Shown here: positions 5,151 to 9,550 of the stretch, piece by piece | Layout of the letters: each line of letters opens with the position of its first letter | Position numbering within the stretch: the first letter of the stretch is position 1 | Source of the DNA: Candidatus Pacearchaeota archaeon | GTDB lineage: Archaea > Nanobdellota > Nanobdellia > Pacearchaeales > GW2011-AR1 | Direction: 5' to 3' | Assembly (NCBI GenBank): GCA_017609695.1 | Contig: JAFCDM010000014.1 | Span: forward strand, 1 to 9,617 | DNA length: 9,617 bases | The notes under the pieces: generated by a model | The model's database searches: none | The model's input: only the letters and a program-made list of their open reading frames with translations | Told to the model about the DNA's origin: nothing | Translations under genes and position numbers: made by a program

Positions 5151-5630
5151 ATGAAAAAAATATATTTAAGTGCGGTTTTAGGTATTGCATTTCTTTTAGT
5201 GATGAGTAGTTTTGTGATGGCTATGCCAAACAAAATTAGTGGTTATGAACCAGGTGCAAAGAATAGTTGTCGTGCTGGAAACTCAGGTGTTGAACATCTA
5301 TATTTAGTTGAGAAAGATGCTGATTGGAATGTTGTTGAAGAAGGAGCTTGGGGAAAAATGAGAATTAAAGACGATTTTGTTTTTAATGGACATGGATTAG
5401 AAGCTAATACAGAATATACCTTATTGCGATATGATGGAGAAACTTGGCCAACTGTTGAATGTTTAGCAAGTGGAACATCAAATAAAGGTGGAAATATTAA
5501 CTTAGCTGGAAACATAGGAAGTTATGGAAATAAAGTCTGGTTAGTTTTATCAGATGATGTAGATTGTGAAAATTCTGCAATGACTGGATGGAATCCATCA
5601 GAATATTTGTTTGAATACAATTTGATTTAA
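5151..5630 (+). CDS. Secreted beta-domain protein, unknown function
   Basis: 159 residues with a clear signal peptide (KKIYLSAVLGIAFLLVMSSFVMA, cleavage expected near Ala24). The mature domain is beta-rich: EHLYLVEKDADWNVVEEGAWGKM, then DDFVFNGHGLEANTEYTLLRY, then KVWLVLSDDVDC, and TGWNPSEYLFEYNLI at the C-terminus. I recall this arrangement from secreted archaeal proteins, including methanogens, without known function; this was not checked by a search. Cys40, Cys103 and Cys138 are present. It stands alone between divergent and convergent neighbours and has a TATA box (5101-5108), a strong Shine-Dalgarno site and a T-rich terminator. These are the signals of an abundantly made surface or exported protein. 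No enzymatic motif is seen; a sugar- or protein-binding Ig-like role is possible. Confidence 0.8.
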   Translation: MKKIYLSAVLGIAFLLVMSSFVMAMPNKISGYEPGAKNSCRAGNSGVEHLYLVEKDADWNVVEEGAWGKMRIKDDFVFNGHGLEANTEYTLLRYDGETWPTVECLASGTSNKGGNINLAGNIGSYGNKVWLVLSDDVDCENSAMTGWNPSEYLFEYNLI

Positions 5631-5642
5631 TTTTTTAGAAGA

Positions 5643-5663
5643 TTTTATTTTTTCTTTTTTTTT
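5643..5663 (+). terminator. T-rich terminator
   Basis: A run of T broken by single A and C bases, ending in nine T, begins 13 nt after the stop of the secreted protein gene. T-rich tracts on the non-template strand are the main archaeal termination signal. The convergent gene ends at 5669, so it also separates the two units. Confidence 0.55.
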
Positions 5664-5668
5664 AAAAC

Positions 5669-5851
5669 CTATTGTTTTCTTAATAATTCTTCCATTCTTT
5701 CTTTATCTTTTTCTTTTGCTATAATTTCTCTTTCATAATAATCTGCTAACTCTGGATTTCTTTTTATTATAGCTTTTTGTTTTTCTTTATGCAATTTAAT
5801 CTGCTCTTCTATTGACTCAATTCCTTTTATTAATCTTTTTTTTCTTTTCAT
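5669..5851 (-). CDS. Coiled-coil miniprotein linked to the nucleotidyltransferase
   Basis: A 60-residue, highly charged helical protein: SIEEQIKLHKEKQKAIIKRNPELADYYEREIIAKEKDKERMEELLRKQ, a likely helical hairpin broken at NPEL. The pattern IEEQIKLHKEK...ELADYYEREI resembles a small archaeal family often seen beside nucleotidyltransferase genes (recalled, not checked). It has no signal or membrane segment. Its start lies inside the upstream AbrB-nucleotidyltransferase gene, a 35-nt overlap in another frame, so the two are co-transcribed and translationally linked. There is no clear Shine-Dalgarno site. By position it is the obvious candidate for a partner that binds and restrains or escorts the transferase. 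That role is inference. Confidence 0.65.
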   Translation of the reverse strand: MKRKKRLIKGIESIEEQIKLHKEKQKAIIKRNPELADYYEREIIAKEKDKERMEELLRKQ

Positions 5852-6629
5852 TTTTATTTATCCATTCTTTATGATTTTTTATATTCTTAAGGATATAATT
5901 CATAATTTTTTCAGCTTCTTTTATAGATAACTGATTCAAATATTTTTCATTATTTTTACATCTTACATAACCTTTATAAGCTTCTAAAGAACCTGCTATT
6001 TTTTTTATTAAATTAAGGAATTCTTGTTTGTTTTGTTTTTTGTTTTTTATTAAACAATCAATTATATAAATCTCCCTTAATCTTAAAATTAAGGAATATG
6101 CAGAACCATCCCCTTCTTTTATTCTCATTTCTTTAGAGAGTTTAATAGTTTCTTTTATTATATTCATTGCTGATTTTGTTGTTTCTATATGAAATTTTAA
6201 ATTTTTTTTAGTTAATTTAGTATCTTTATACTGATTTATTAATGTTGAATTAAGAAGGGGTTTAGCTTCTTTAATCATTGGAAGTATGGGCAGAATGTTG
6301 TTTTTTAATTTTCTTTCTATATCTTCTTTGGAGATTAAAATAATTTCATATTTTCCTTTTTCTATTCTTTTGTTTGTTTTATTAGTTAGGACTAAAACAT
6401 CTATATCGCTTTTTTTAGTTTGTTCTTCTCTTGCATAACTTCCAATTAGATAAATCCCTAAAATATCTTCTAAATAAGGGTTTAATATCTGAAAAATATT
6501 TTGTTTTATATTAATTGGCTTTTCGATTAATTCTATCCTTGCTTTTCCATTTATCCAAGCCTTAGGCAATAAAACACAAGCTGAATTTCCTAGTTTTACG
6601 ATTGGTTTAATAAGTTCTTGGGTTACCAT
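5817..6629 (-). CDS. AbrB-type DNA-binding domain fused to nucleotidyltransferase
   Basis: 270 residues. Residues 7-37 (IKPIVKLGNSACVLLPKAWI and ARIELIE) form a SpoVT/AbrB-like swapped-hairpin DNA-binding domain, close to the short DUF2080 type. Residues ~40-130 are a minimal nucleotidyltransferase: GSYAR at 63-67 and SDIDVLVL at 74-81 give the GS and two metal-binding Asp of the pol-beta fold. The remaining ~140 residues are helical, with SAYSLILRLREIYIIDCLI and LEAYKGYVRCKNNEKY segments that could be a HEPN-like bundle. An in-frame ATG at 6650 would add 7 residues, but the TATA box at 6651-6658 fits only the ATG at 6629. Two palindromes between box and start suggest the protein represses itself. 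Family knowledge: such transferases add NMP to protein or tRNA and often work in toxin-antitoxin pairs. It overlaps a coiled-coil gene downstream. Confidence 0.8.
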   Translation of the reverse strand: MVTQELIKPIVKLGNSACVLLPKAWINGKARIELIEKPINIKQNIFQILNPYLEDILGIYLIGSYAREEQTKKSDIDVLVLTNKTNKRIEKGKYEIILISKEDIERKLKNNILPILPMIKEAKPLLNSTLINQYKDTKLTKKNLKFHIETTKSAMNIIKETIKLSKEMRIKEGDGSAYSLILRLREIYIIDCLIKNKKQNKQEFLNLIKKIAGSLEAYKGYVRCKNNEKYLNQLSIKEAEKIMNYILKNIKNHKEWINKNEKKKKINKRN

Positions 6630-6650
6630 GTTTAAACAATGTTTAAACAT
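6628..6650. promoter_or_regulatory. Operator: two 11-bp direct repeats, each holding a 10-bp palindrome
   Basis: ATGTTTAAACA occurs twice without a gap (6628-6638 and 6639-6649). Each copy contains the perfect palindrome TGTTTAAACA, and the centres are 11 bp apart, about one helical turn. The site fills the space between the TATA box (6651-6658) and the start codon (6629-6627), where a bound protein would block transcription. The AbrB domain of the downstream gene is the natural candidate binder. Confidence 0.7.
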
Positions 6651-6658
6651 TATTTAAA
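6651..6658 (-). promoter_or_regulatory. TATA box of the AbrB-nucleotidyltransferase operon
   Basis: Minus-strand TTTAAATA lies 22-29 nt before the ATG at 6629. It abuts the direct-repeat operator and rules out the longer start at 6650. Confidence 0.7.
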
Positions 6659-6690
6659 GGTTTTGCTTTTAGAATTATTTTTTCTTTTTT

Positions 6691-7080
6691 TTATTCTCTT
6701 TTCTTTCTTAATCTTAATTTTCTACTATATTTTAATCTTAAGTTTTTATCAATAGGTTTTGGATCTGTGATTATCCTACCTGTTTCTAAATTAATTTCTT
6801 CAAGAATAGAATCTATTGTTCTTTGATTAGTCTCTAAAGGGATTCCATTATAATATTCTACTTTTGATGCTGGAATTTTAAATTTGTCTAATTTATCTCT
6901 AATATATGCAACTATTCCTGGTTTCCAATTATCTTGAATAGCTAAAGGGGTATACCACCTGTCATCATAAATAGGGTTTATTCCTTTACCTATAAGAAAA
7001 TTTTCTTGAGGAGATAAAAAATATGAATAACTTATTTCTTCTGCATATCTTAGTCTTCTTGATTTTTTAAGGTTATTCAT
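6691..7080 (-). CDS. Basic soluble protein of unknown function
   Basis: 129 residues without signal peptide, membrane segment or Cys. The N-terminus is basic (KKSRRLRYAEE). The middle is aromatic and Pro-rich (GINPIYDDRWYTPLAIQDNW, then PGIVAYIRDKLDKFKIPASK). The C-terminus is very basic (KPIDKNLRLKYSRKLRLRKKRE). The segment GIPLETNQRTIDSILEEINLETGRIITDPKP looks like a helix followed by a strand and turn. I recognise no family. The charge suggests contact with nucleic acid or membrane. The TATA box 22-29 nt before the ATG supports the start; the next gene downstream has its own promoter, so it is a single-gene unit. Confidence 0.6.
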   Translation of the reverse strand: MNNLKKSRRLRYAEEISYSYFLSPQENFLIGKGINPIYDDRWYTPLAIQDNWKPGIVAYIRDKLDKFKIPASKVEYYNGIPLETNQRTIDSILEEINLETGRIITDPKPIDKNLRLKYSRKLRLRKKRE

Positions 7081-7101
7081 AATAATAAAATTATTAAATA
7101 G

Positions 7102-7109
7102 TTTTTAAA
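7102..7109 (-). promoter_or_regulatory. TATA box for the basic protein
   Basis: Minus-strand TTTAAAAA followed by CTA lies 22-29 nt before the ATG at 7080. Confidence 0.6.
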
Positions 7110-7152
7110 TAAAGTTTGATTAGGATATATTTGTTTTATTGTATGTTTTGTT

Positions 7153-7542
7153 TCAACACTCACTCTTTATTCTATTATCTGCAAGGGCTTGTTCATCAGA
7201 AGCAAAGCAAATTAGATTTTCTGGATTAATTGTCTTTGCCCAACCACAATCACAATTATAATATTTATCTGAGTTTTTACTTCCTACAAAAAGCATATTT
7301 TGTTCACATCCTAAATTAATACATTCTTGTTTTAATGTTTCTTCCCATTCTCTAACACATTCTTGTTTTGTGTTATTCCAAGTATATCCTGCTGAACCAA
7401 TACAATCATGCTCATCTTTATCTCCTCCAATGATTTGATTATCTTGATTTCCTTGGTCTGCTTGATTATTTAAATAAATAATTCCTGCAAGAACTCCAAA
7501 TAAAAGAATTATTATAATTATAAAAATGTAAAGTGTTTTCAT
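7153..7542 (-). CDS. Membrane-anchored two-module Cys-rich surface protein
   Basis: 129 residues. A hydrophobic anchor at 4-24 and a Gln/Asn/Asp linker lead to two small modules. Module 1, CIGSAGYTWNNTKQECVREWE (starting at Cys47), is the SAGYxW...C motif seen in many archaeal and bacterial surface and lipoproteins. Module 2, from Cys79, reads FVGSKNSDKYYNCDCGWAK then INPENLICFASDEQA and ends in Cys129. The VGSKNSDKYY...C..AK.I.PENL.CF pattern is that of the Ada-like metal-binding domain found after secreted nucleases and in other surface proteins. The usual final paired Cys is reduced to a single Cys at the very end, so metal binding may be altered. There is no catalytic nuclease domain here. 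It may bind DNA or metal at the cell surface; this is inference. A TATA box lies 22-29 nt upstream. Confidence 0.75.
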   Translation of the reverse strand: MKTLYIFIIIIILLFGVLAGIIYLNNQADQGNQDNQIIGGDKDEHDCIGSAGYTWNNTKQECVREWEETLKQECINLGCEQNMLFVGSKNSDKYYNCDCGWAKTINPENLICFASDEQALADNRIKSEC

Positions 7543-7563
7543 AATATAGTTTAAAGTAATGAT

Positions 7564-7571
7564 TATTTAAG
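7564..7571 (-). promoter_or_regulatory. TATA box for the two-module surface protein
   Basis: Minus-strand CTTAAATA lies 22-29 nt before the ATG at 7542. It stands back to back with the plus-strand TATA box at 7592-7599. Confidence 0.6.
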
Positions 7572-7591
7572 TTTTGGGTTTTATAGAAAAG

Positions 7592-7599
7592 ATTAAATA
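7592..7599 (+). promoter_or_regulatory. TATA box of the PIN pseudogene
   Basis: ATTAAATA lies 22-29 nt before the ATG at 7621. The promoter of the broken PIN gene thus looks intact, so a short truncated transcript may still be made. Confidence 0.6.
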
Positions 7600-7651
7600 A
7601 TTTTAAGCTTATCCTAATTAATGAAGTCTTATTATGTTGATACATGTATAT

Positions 7652-7713
7652 CAAAAAAACAATGTGCCACCTACGACTAAAGTCGTGGGTTTGTGACAGG
7701 CACTTGTTTTTTG
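7652..7713 (+). repeat. Hairpin 1 of the element
   Basis: Inner stem: 7669-7677 pairs with 7682-7690 around the loop TAAA, with one wobble pair. Outer stem: 7652-7668 pairs with 7699-7713 (GTGCC/GGCAC plus CAAAAAA/TTTTTTG) with two single-base bulges. There is no unpaired base between the stems on the 5' side and 8 nt on the 3' side. Confidence 0.75.
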
Positions 7714-7718
7714 GATGC

Positions 7719-7764
7719 TCAAGAATTACCATACACTAAAGTGTGTGGTTATTAAAATTCTTGA
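7719..7764 (+). repeat. Hairpin 2 of the element
   Basis: Inner stem: 7728-7736 (ACCATACAC) pairs with 7741-7749 around TAAA, with one wobble pair. Outer stem: TCAAGAATT (7719-7727) pairs perfectly with AATTCTTGA (7756-7764). The stems abut on the 5' side and leave 6 nt on the 3' side, the same architecture as hairpin 1 though the stem bases differ. Confidence 0.8.
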
Positions 7765-8156
7765 CATATCTAAACCTTTGGAAAAAAGAGGTTGATAAAA
7801 ATGGAAATAATTTGTGGGAGTTTGCTAAGAATTTTTTTGAAAAAATTGAAAATTAAAATTCAATAATTTATTATTCTGGTTTTTTATTAAAGGAGTTAAT
7901 GTTCTTGTTATCAACTGATGAATATTTACAAAAAAGAGATTTGTTTGATTCTTCTCCTAGTTTTAAAAAGACAATTTTATCAAAAGAAGAGTATGAAGTA
8001 GCTAAAAAAATTAGTAATATAAATAGTGAAATTAGTTTTTATGATGTTATTCATATGATGTTAGCTAAAAAAACAAATTCTATCTTAGTGACAAGAGATA
8101 GATTATTAATTCAAATTGCTAAAAATTATTCTGTTATAGTTAAAAAACCTGAAGAA

Positions 8157-8399
8157 TTATAAATTATTTATTTCACCTAAATCAGTTTTTTCTTTTGAAA
8201 GTTTTTCTCTAATTTTCCTTATTTCTTCAACAGAAATACCCTTATGATTAATACCCCCTACTTCTTTTTCCCATACAAACCTTCTAACAGCATCTCTTAT
8301 AATGTCAGATCTGTTTGAATAAATCCCAGATTTAACCAAAGTATCCATTCTTTTAAGAAGAGCTTTGTTCATTCTTATCTGTAAAGTATCCATTACCAT
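8157..8399 (-). CDS. Ribbon-helix-helix antitoxin/repressor
   Basis: 80 residues. A classic RHH unit fills the first ~45: strand MDTLQIRMN, helix KALLKRMDTLVKSG, turn IYSNRSD, helix IIRDAVRRFVWEKE. The charged tail (SVEEIRKIREKLSKEKTDLGEINNL) is the type of helix that clasps a PIN toxin. I recall such RHH proteins next to PIN genes in DPANN genomes, usually upstream in one operon. Here the PIN relic lies on the opposite strand, and the two genes overlap tail to tail over TTATAA (8157-8162), which encodes Leu-stop on both strands. ATG at 8399 is chosen from the TATA spacing; ATG at 8393 is an alternative. Three GTAATG half-sites around the start suggest self-repression. With its toxin dead it may persist as an orphan repressor. 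Confidence 0.8.
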   Translation of the reverse strand: MVMDTLQIRMNKALLKRMDTLVKSGIYSNRSDIIRDAVRRFVWEKEVGGINHKGISVEEIRKIREKLSKEKTDLGEINNL

Positions 8400-8417
8400 A
8401 GTAATGTGTTAGTAATG
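8391..8417. promoter_or_regulatory. Operator: three GTAATG half-sites over the RHH gene start
   Basis: CATTAC (8391-8396), GTAATG (8401-8406) and GTAATG (8412-8417) are one inverted and one direct pair with 10-bp and 11-bp steps. AGTAATGTG is repeated in full at 8400-8408 and 8411-8419. RHH dimers bind side by side on such helically phased boxes. The cluster covers the start codon and ends 4 bp before the TATA box, fitting autorepression. Confidence 0.65.
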
Positions 8418-8421
8418 TGAT

Positions 8422-8429
8422 TATTTAAA
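8422..8429 (-). promoter_or_regulatory. TATA box for the RHH gene
   Basis: Minus-strand TTTAAATA lies 23-30 nt before the ATG at 8399 and next to the GTAATG half-sites. Confidence 0.6.
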
Positions 8430-8449
8430 TGTTTTGGAGAAATTGATTT

Positions 8450-8662
8450 TCATTTCTTTTTCTTCCTTCCTCTTTTTTCTCTTGAAAAAATACCAACTAA
8501 TCTATCATCACATTTAATAGGTTTGTAACCTCCTTTAGAAGCCCTTATACAACTTGTTCTTATAATTTCTTCAACTTGTTCTTTTAAAGTTAAGAAATTC
8601 TTTTTTCCTCTTTTTTTAAGAATTTTTACTTCTCCATCATCTAAAGATATTGTTAGTTTCAT
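8450..8662 (-). CDS. Small basic RHH-like protein
   Basis: 70 residues. It opens with a strand MKLTISLDD and a helix (GEVKILKKRGKK), then a second helix LTLKEQVEEIIRTSC, a layout compatible with a ribbon-helix-helix fold. It ends in a basic tail containing DDRLVGIFSREKRGRKKKK. A conserved-looking LVGIFSREKRGR tail is familiar to me from small DPANN proteins, without known function. DNA binding is likely from charge and fold but not proven. The promoter is unclear: the usual 22-29 nt position holds no good box, and TATAAAAT on the minus strand at 8707-8700 would give a leader of about 15-20 nt without Shine-Dalgarno site. It lies 50 nt upstream of the RHH gene start, which has its own TATA box. 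Confidence 0.6.
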   Translation of the reverse strand: MKLTISLDDGEVKILKKRGKKNFLTLKEQVEEIIRTSCIRASKGGYKPIKCDDRLVGIFSREKRGRKKKK

Positions 8663-8792
8663 TTTTGTTTTTTTATTTGTTTAACTAATACTCTAAATTA
8701 TTTTATAGTTTTTTATATCTTATAAAACTTAATAGTGTAGCTTAAGCTTAATTGAGTATCTTATTATATTTTTAGATATTTTATTATAAATT
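8663..8792. other. A+T-rich spacer without a gene
   Basis: This spacer between two minus-strand genes is almost pure A and T. It contains the 10-bp palindrome AGCTTAAGCT near its middle and several TATA-like runs, one of which (8700-8707) may serve the gene starting at 8662. I see no coding frame or RNA gene. Confidence 0.4.
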
Positions 8793-8999
8793 TTATTTCT
8801 TTATATAACACCTATAAACAGGTCTTGCAGCTATGATTATTAAAGCTATTAAAAAATACCATGGGTTTACAGATTGCACCCAAATCATCGCAGCAGGCCA
8901 TATTGTGATTAAAAATAAAATAAATATTGCAACAGATAACTTAGTTAAAGCCATATCTAAAACATCTATTTTTTTCAAAGCTCTTTTCCAAATTTTCAT
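8793..8999 (-). CDS. Two-TM miniprotein of an archaeal family
   Basis: 68 residues. A basic N-terminal helix (KIWKRALKKIDVLDMALTKL) is followed by hydrophobic segments at about 22-40 (VAIFILFLITIWPAAMIWV) and 45-58 (PWYFLIALIIIAA), and a basic end (RPVYRCYIKK). The pattern with ITIWPA, then VNPWYFLIA-I and ARP is one I know from small DPANN and other archaeal membrane proteins; function unknown. Two ATGs are adjacent (9002 and 8999). The Shine-Dalgarno-like AGAGG (9006-9010 on the minus strand) is 6 nt from the second and only 3 nt from the first, so I prefer 8999. It is one of the few leadered genes here, with a (TAA)7 tract in its likely promoter. Confidence 0.7.
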   Translation of the reverse strand: MKIWKRALKKIDVLDMALTKLSVAIFILFLITIWPAAMIWVQSVNPWYFLIALIIIAARPVYRCYIKK

Positions 9000-9042
9000 C
9001 ATTTTCCTCTTTTTTATCTACCTCTCATTTCGAGTTTTTGTT

Positions 9043-9063
9043 TTATTATTATTATTATTATTA
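9043..9063. repeat. (TTA)7 microsatellite in a promoter region
   Basis: Seven perfect TTA units (TAA on the minus strand) lie 44-64 nt upstream of the two-TM gene start at 8999. That is where its TATA box and TFB site should be, given a leader of about 15-25 nt. Unit gain or loss would change promoter spacing in 3-bp steps. Confidence 0.75.
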
Positions 9064-9141
9064 CTTAACTCAAAATGTTCGCCCTCCTTTCATGCAATTA
9101 ATCATTTTAAGAATTAGAAGTTTTTAAGGGTTTTGTTTTTT

Positions 9142-9336
9142 TCATTTGAAAAAAATTAAAATAATCCCCCCAATAAATAAAATAATCCCTGTTATTCTAA
9201 ACATAATTTTTAAGTTTTTTTCAGTATAAATAACTCTATAAAATTTATATGCTCCTTTAGAAATGTTTTTGTTATTAAAAAAGAAAAATATTCCAACTAC
9301 CATAAATATAATCCCTGCAATTAATTCTTTTTCCAT
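9142..9336 (-). CDS. Two-TM miniprotein, unknown function
   Basis: 64 residues with two hydrophobic helices at about 4-21 (ELIAGIIFMVVGIFFFFN) and 45-63 (MFRITGIILFIGGIILIFF). They are joined by a basic, aromatic loop (NKNISKGAYKFYRVIYTEKNLK) that should stay inside the cell. Both helices carry GII/GG small-residue motifs suited to close packing. No family is recognised beyond the general type. The TATA box 22-29 nt before the ATG supports the start and a leaderless mRNA. It is separated from the next minus-strand gene by about 140 nt and appears to be transcribed alone. Confidence 0.65.
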   Translation of the reverse strand: MEKELIAGIIFMVVGIFFFFNNKNISKGAYKFYRVIYTEKNLKIMFRITGIILFIGGIILIFFK

Positions 9337-9357
9337 GGATATAATTAGATATAGAAG

Positions 9358-9365
9358 TTTTTAAG
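9358..9365 (-). promoter_or_regulatory. TATA box for the two-TM miniprotein
   Basis: Minus-strand CTTAAAAA, followed by CTT, lies 22-29 nt before the ATG at 9336. Confidence 0.6.
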
Positions 9366-9550
9366 AGTTTTGATGAAATTAATGATTGTCCTAATTATTA
9401 TTAAGGTTAACATTTATCAGAACTCTTTTTCTTTTGGGTTGAAAATAGTATGGATTTAGGGTTTTTAAGAATTGTTGTTGTTTTAGGAACAAAAAGGGTA
9501 TTCAAAATTAGGCTAAATAATAAAATTTATATTTTGTTTAATCTCTTTTA

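Larger units (their letters stand above)
7652..7767 (+). mobile_element. 116-bp double-hairpin element, IS200/IS605-like MITE candidate
   Basis: This stretch interrupts the PIN gene, and its removal restores the reading frame, so its size is fixed at about 116 bp (ends uncertain by a base). It holds two hairpins in the same orientation, each with a 9-bp stem, one G-T wobble and a TAAA loop. ACCTACGAC-TAAA-GTCGTGGGT is typical of the subterminal ends of IS200/IS605 elements. Insertion without a duplicated target also fits that family. It has no coding capacity, so it would need a TnpA transposase in trans. A short ATATC match flanks it (7648-7652, 7766-7770), but collapsing that repeat does not restore the frame. 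Confidence 0.65.
7621..8162 (+). pseudogene. PIN-domain (VapC-like) toxin, broken by insertion and stop
   Basis: The start at 7621 encodes MKSYYVDTCI, the first strand of a PIN ribonuclease with the first metal-binding Asp. The frame is then lost in a double-hairpin element. It resumes after 7767 as YLNLWKKEVDKNG, runs to a TAA at 7854-7856, and continues from SIIYYSGFLLKELM to VKKPEEL before the TAA at 8160. Removing 116 bp (7652-7767) rejoins the frame as DTCI-Y-LNLW. That gives a product of about 141 codons, normal for PIN, with one nonsense codon. The other acidic residues of the active site are still encoded: Glu in KELM, Asp in FYDVIH, Asp in VTRDRL. PIN toxins cleave RNA and are normally silenced by a partner. 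The ATG at 7899 could give a C-terminal 87-residue piece lacking the first Asp, so no activity is expected. Its 3' end meets a ribbon-helix-helix gene head-on. Confidence 0.85.

Noticed and set aside
6630..6650. Start of the AbrB-nucleotidyltransferase at the upstream ATG (6650)
   Set aside because: It would place the TATA box next to the start codon and the operator inside the gene. ATG at 6629 has the standard 22-29 nt spacing.
7466..7732. 88-codon minus-strand frame running through the hairpin element
   Set aside because: It overlaps the well-supported anchored Cys-rich gene and its promoter in another frame, and its first part is simply the hairpin DNA read as protein.
7648..7770. ATATC direct repeats as a 5-bp target-site duplication
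   Set aside because: Collapsing the repeat would remove 118 bp and leave the PIN frame broken; 116 bp restores it. The match is short and in A/T-rich DNA.
7621..7770. The 116-bp block as an archaeal intron removed from a working PIN mRNA
   Set aside because: The stems do not show the bulge-helix-bulge form at the junctions, and the in-frame TAA at 7854 would still break the product.
9345..9413. A 22-codon minus-strand hydrophobic frame beginning at 9413, downstream of a CTTAAAAACCC box at about 9462-9469
   Set aside because: Spacing to the box is wrong for a leaderless start, no ribosome site is visible, and it runs into the promoter of the gene starting at 9336.
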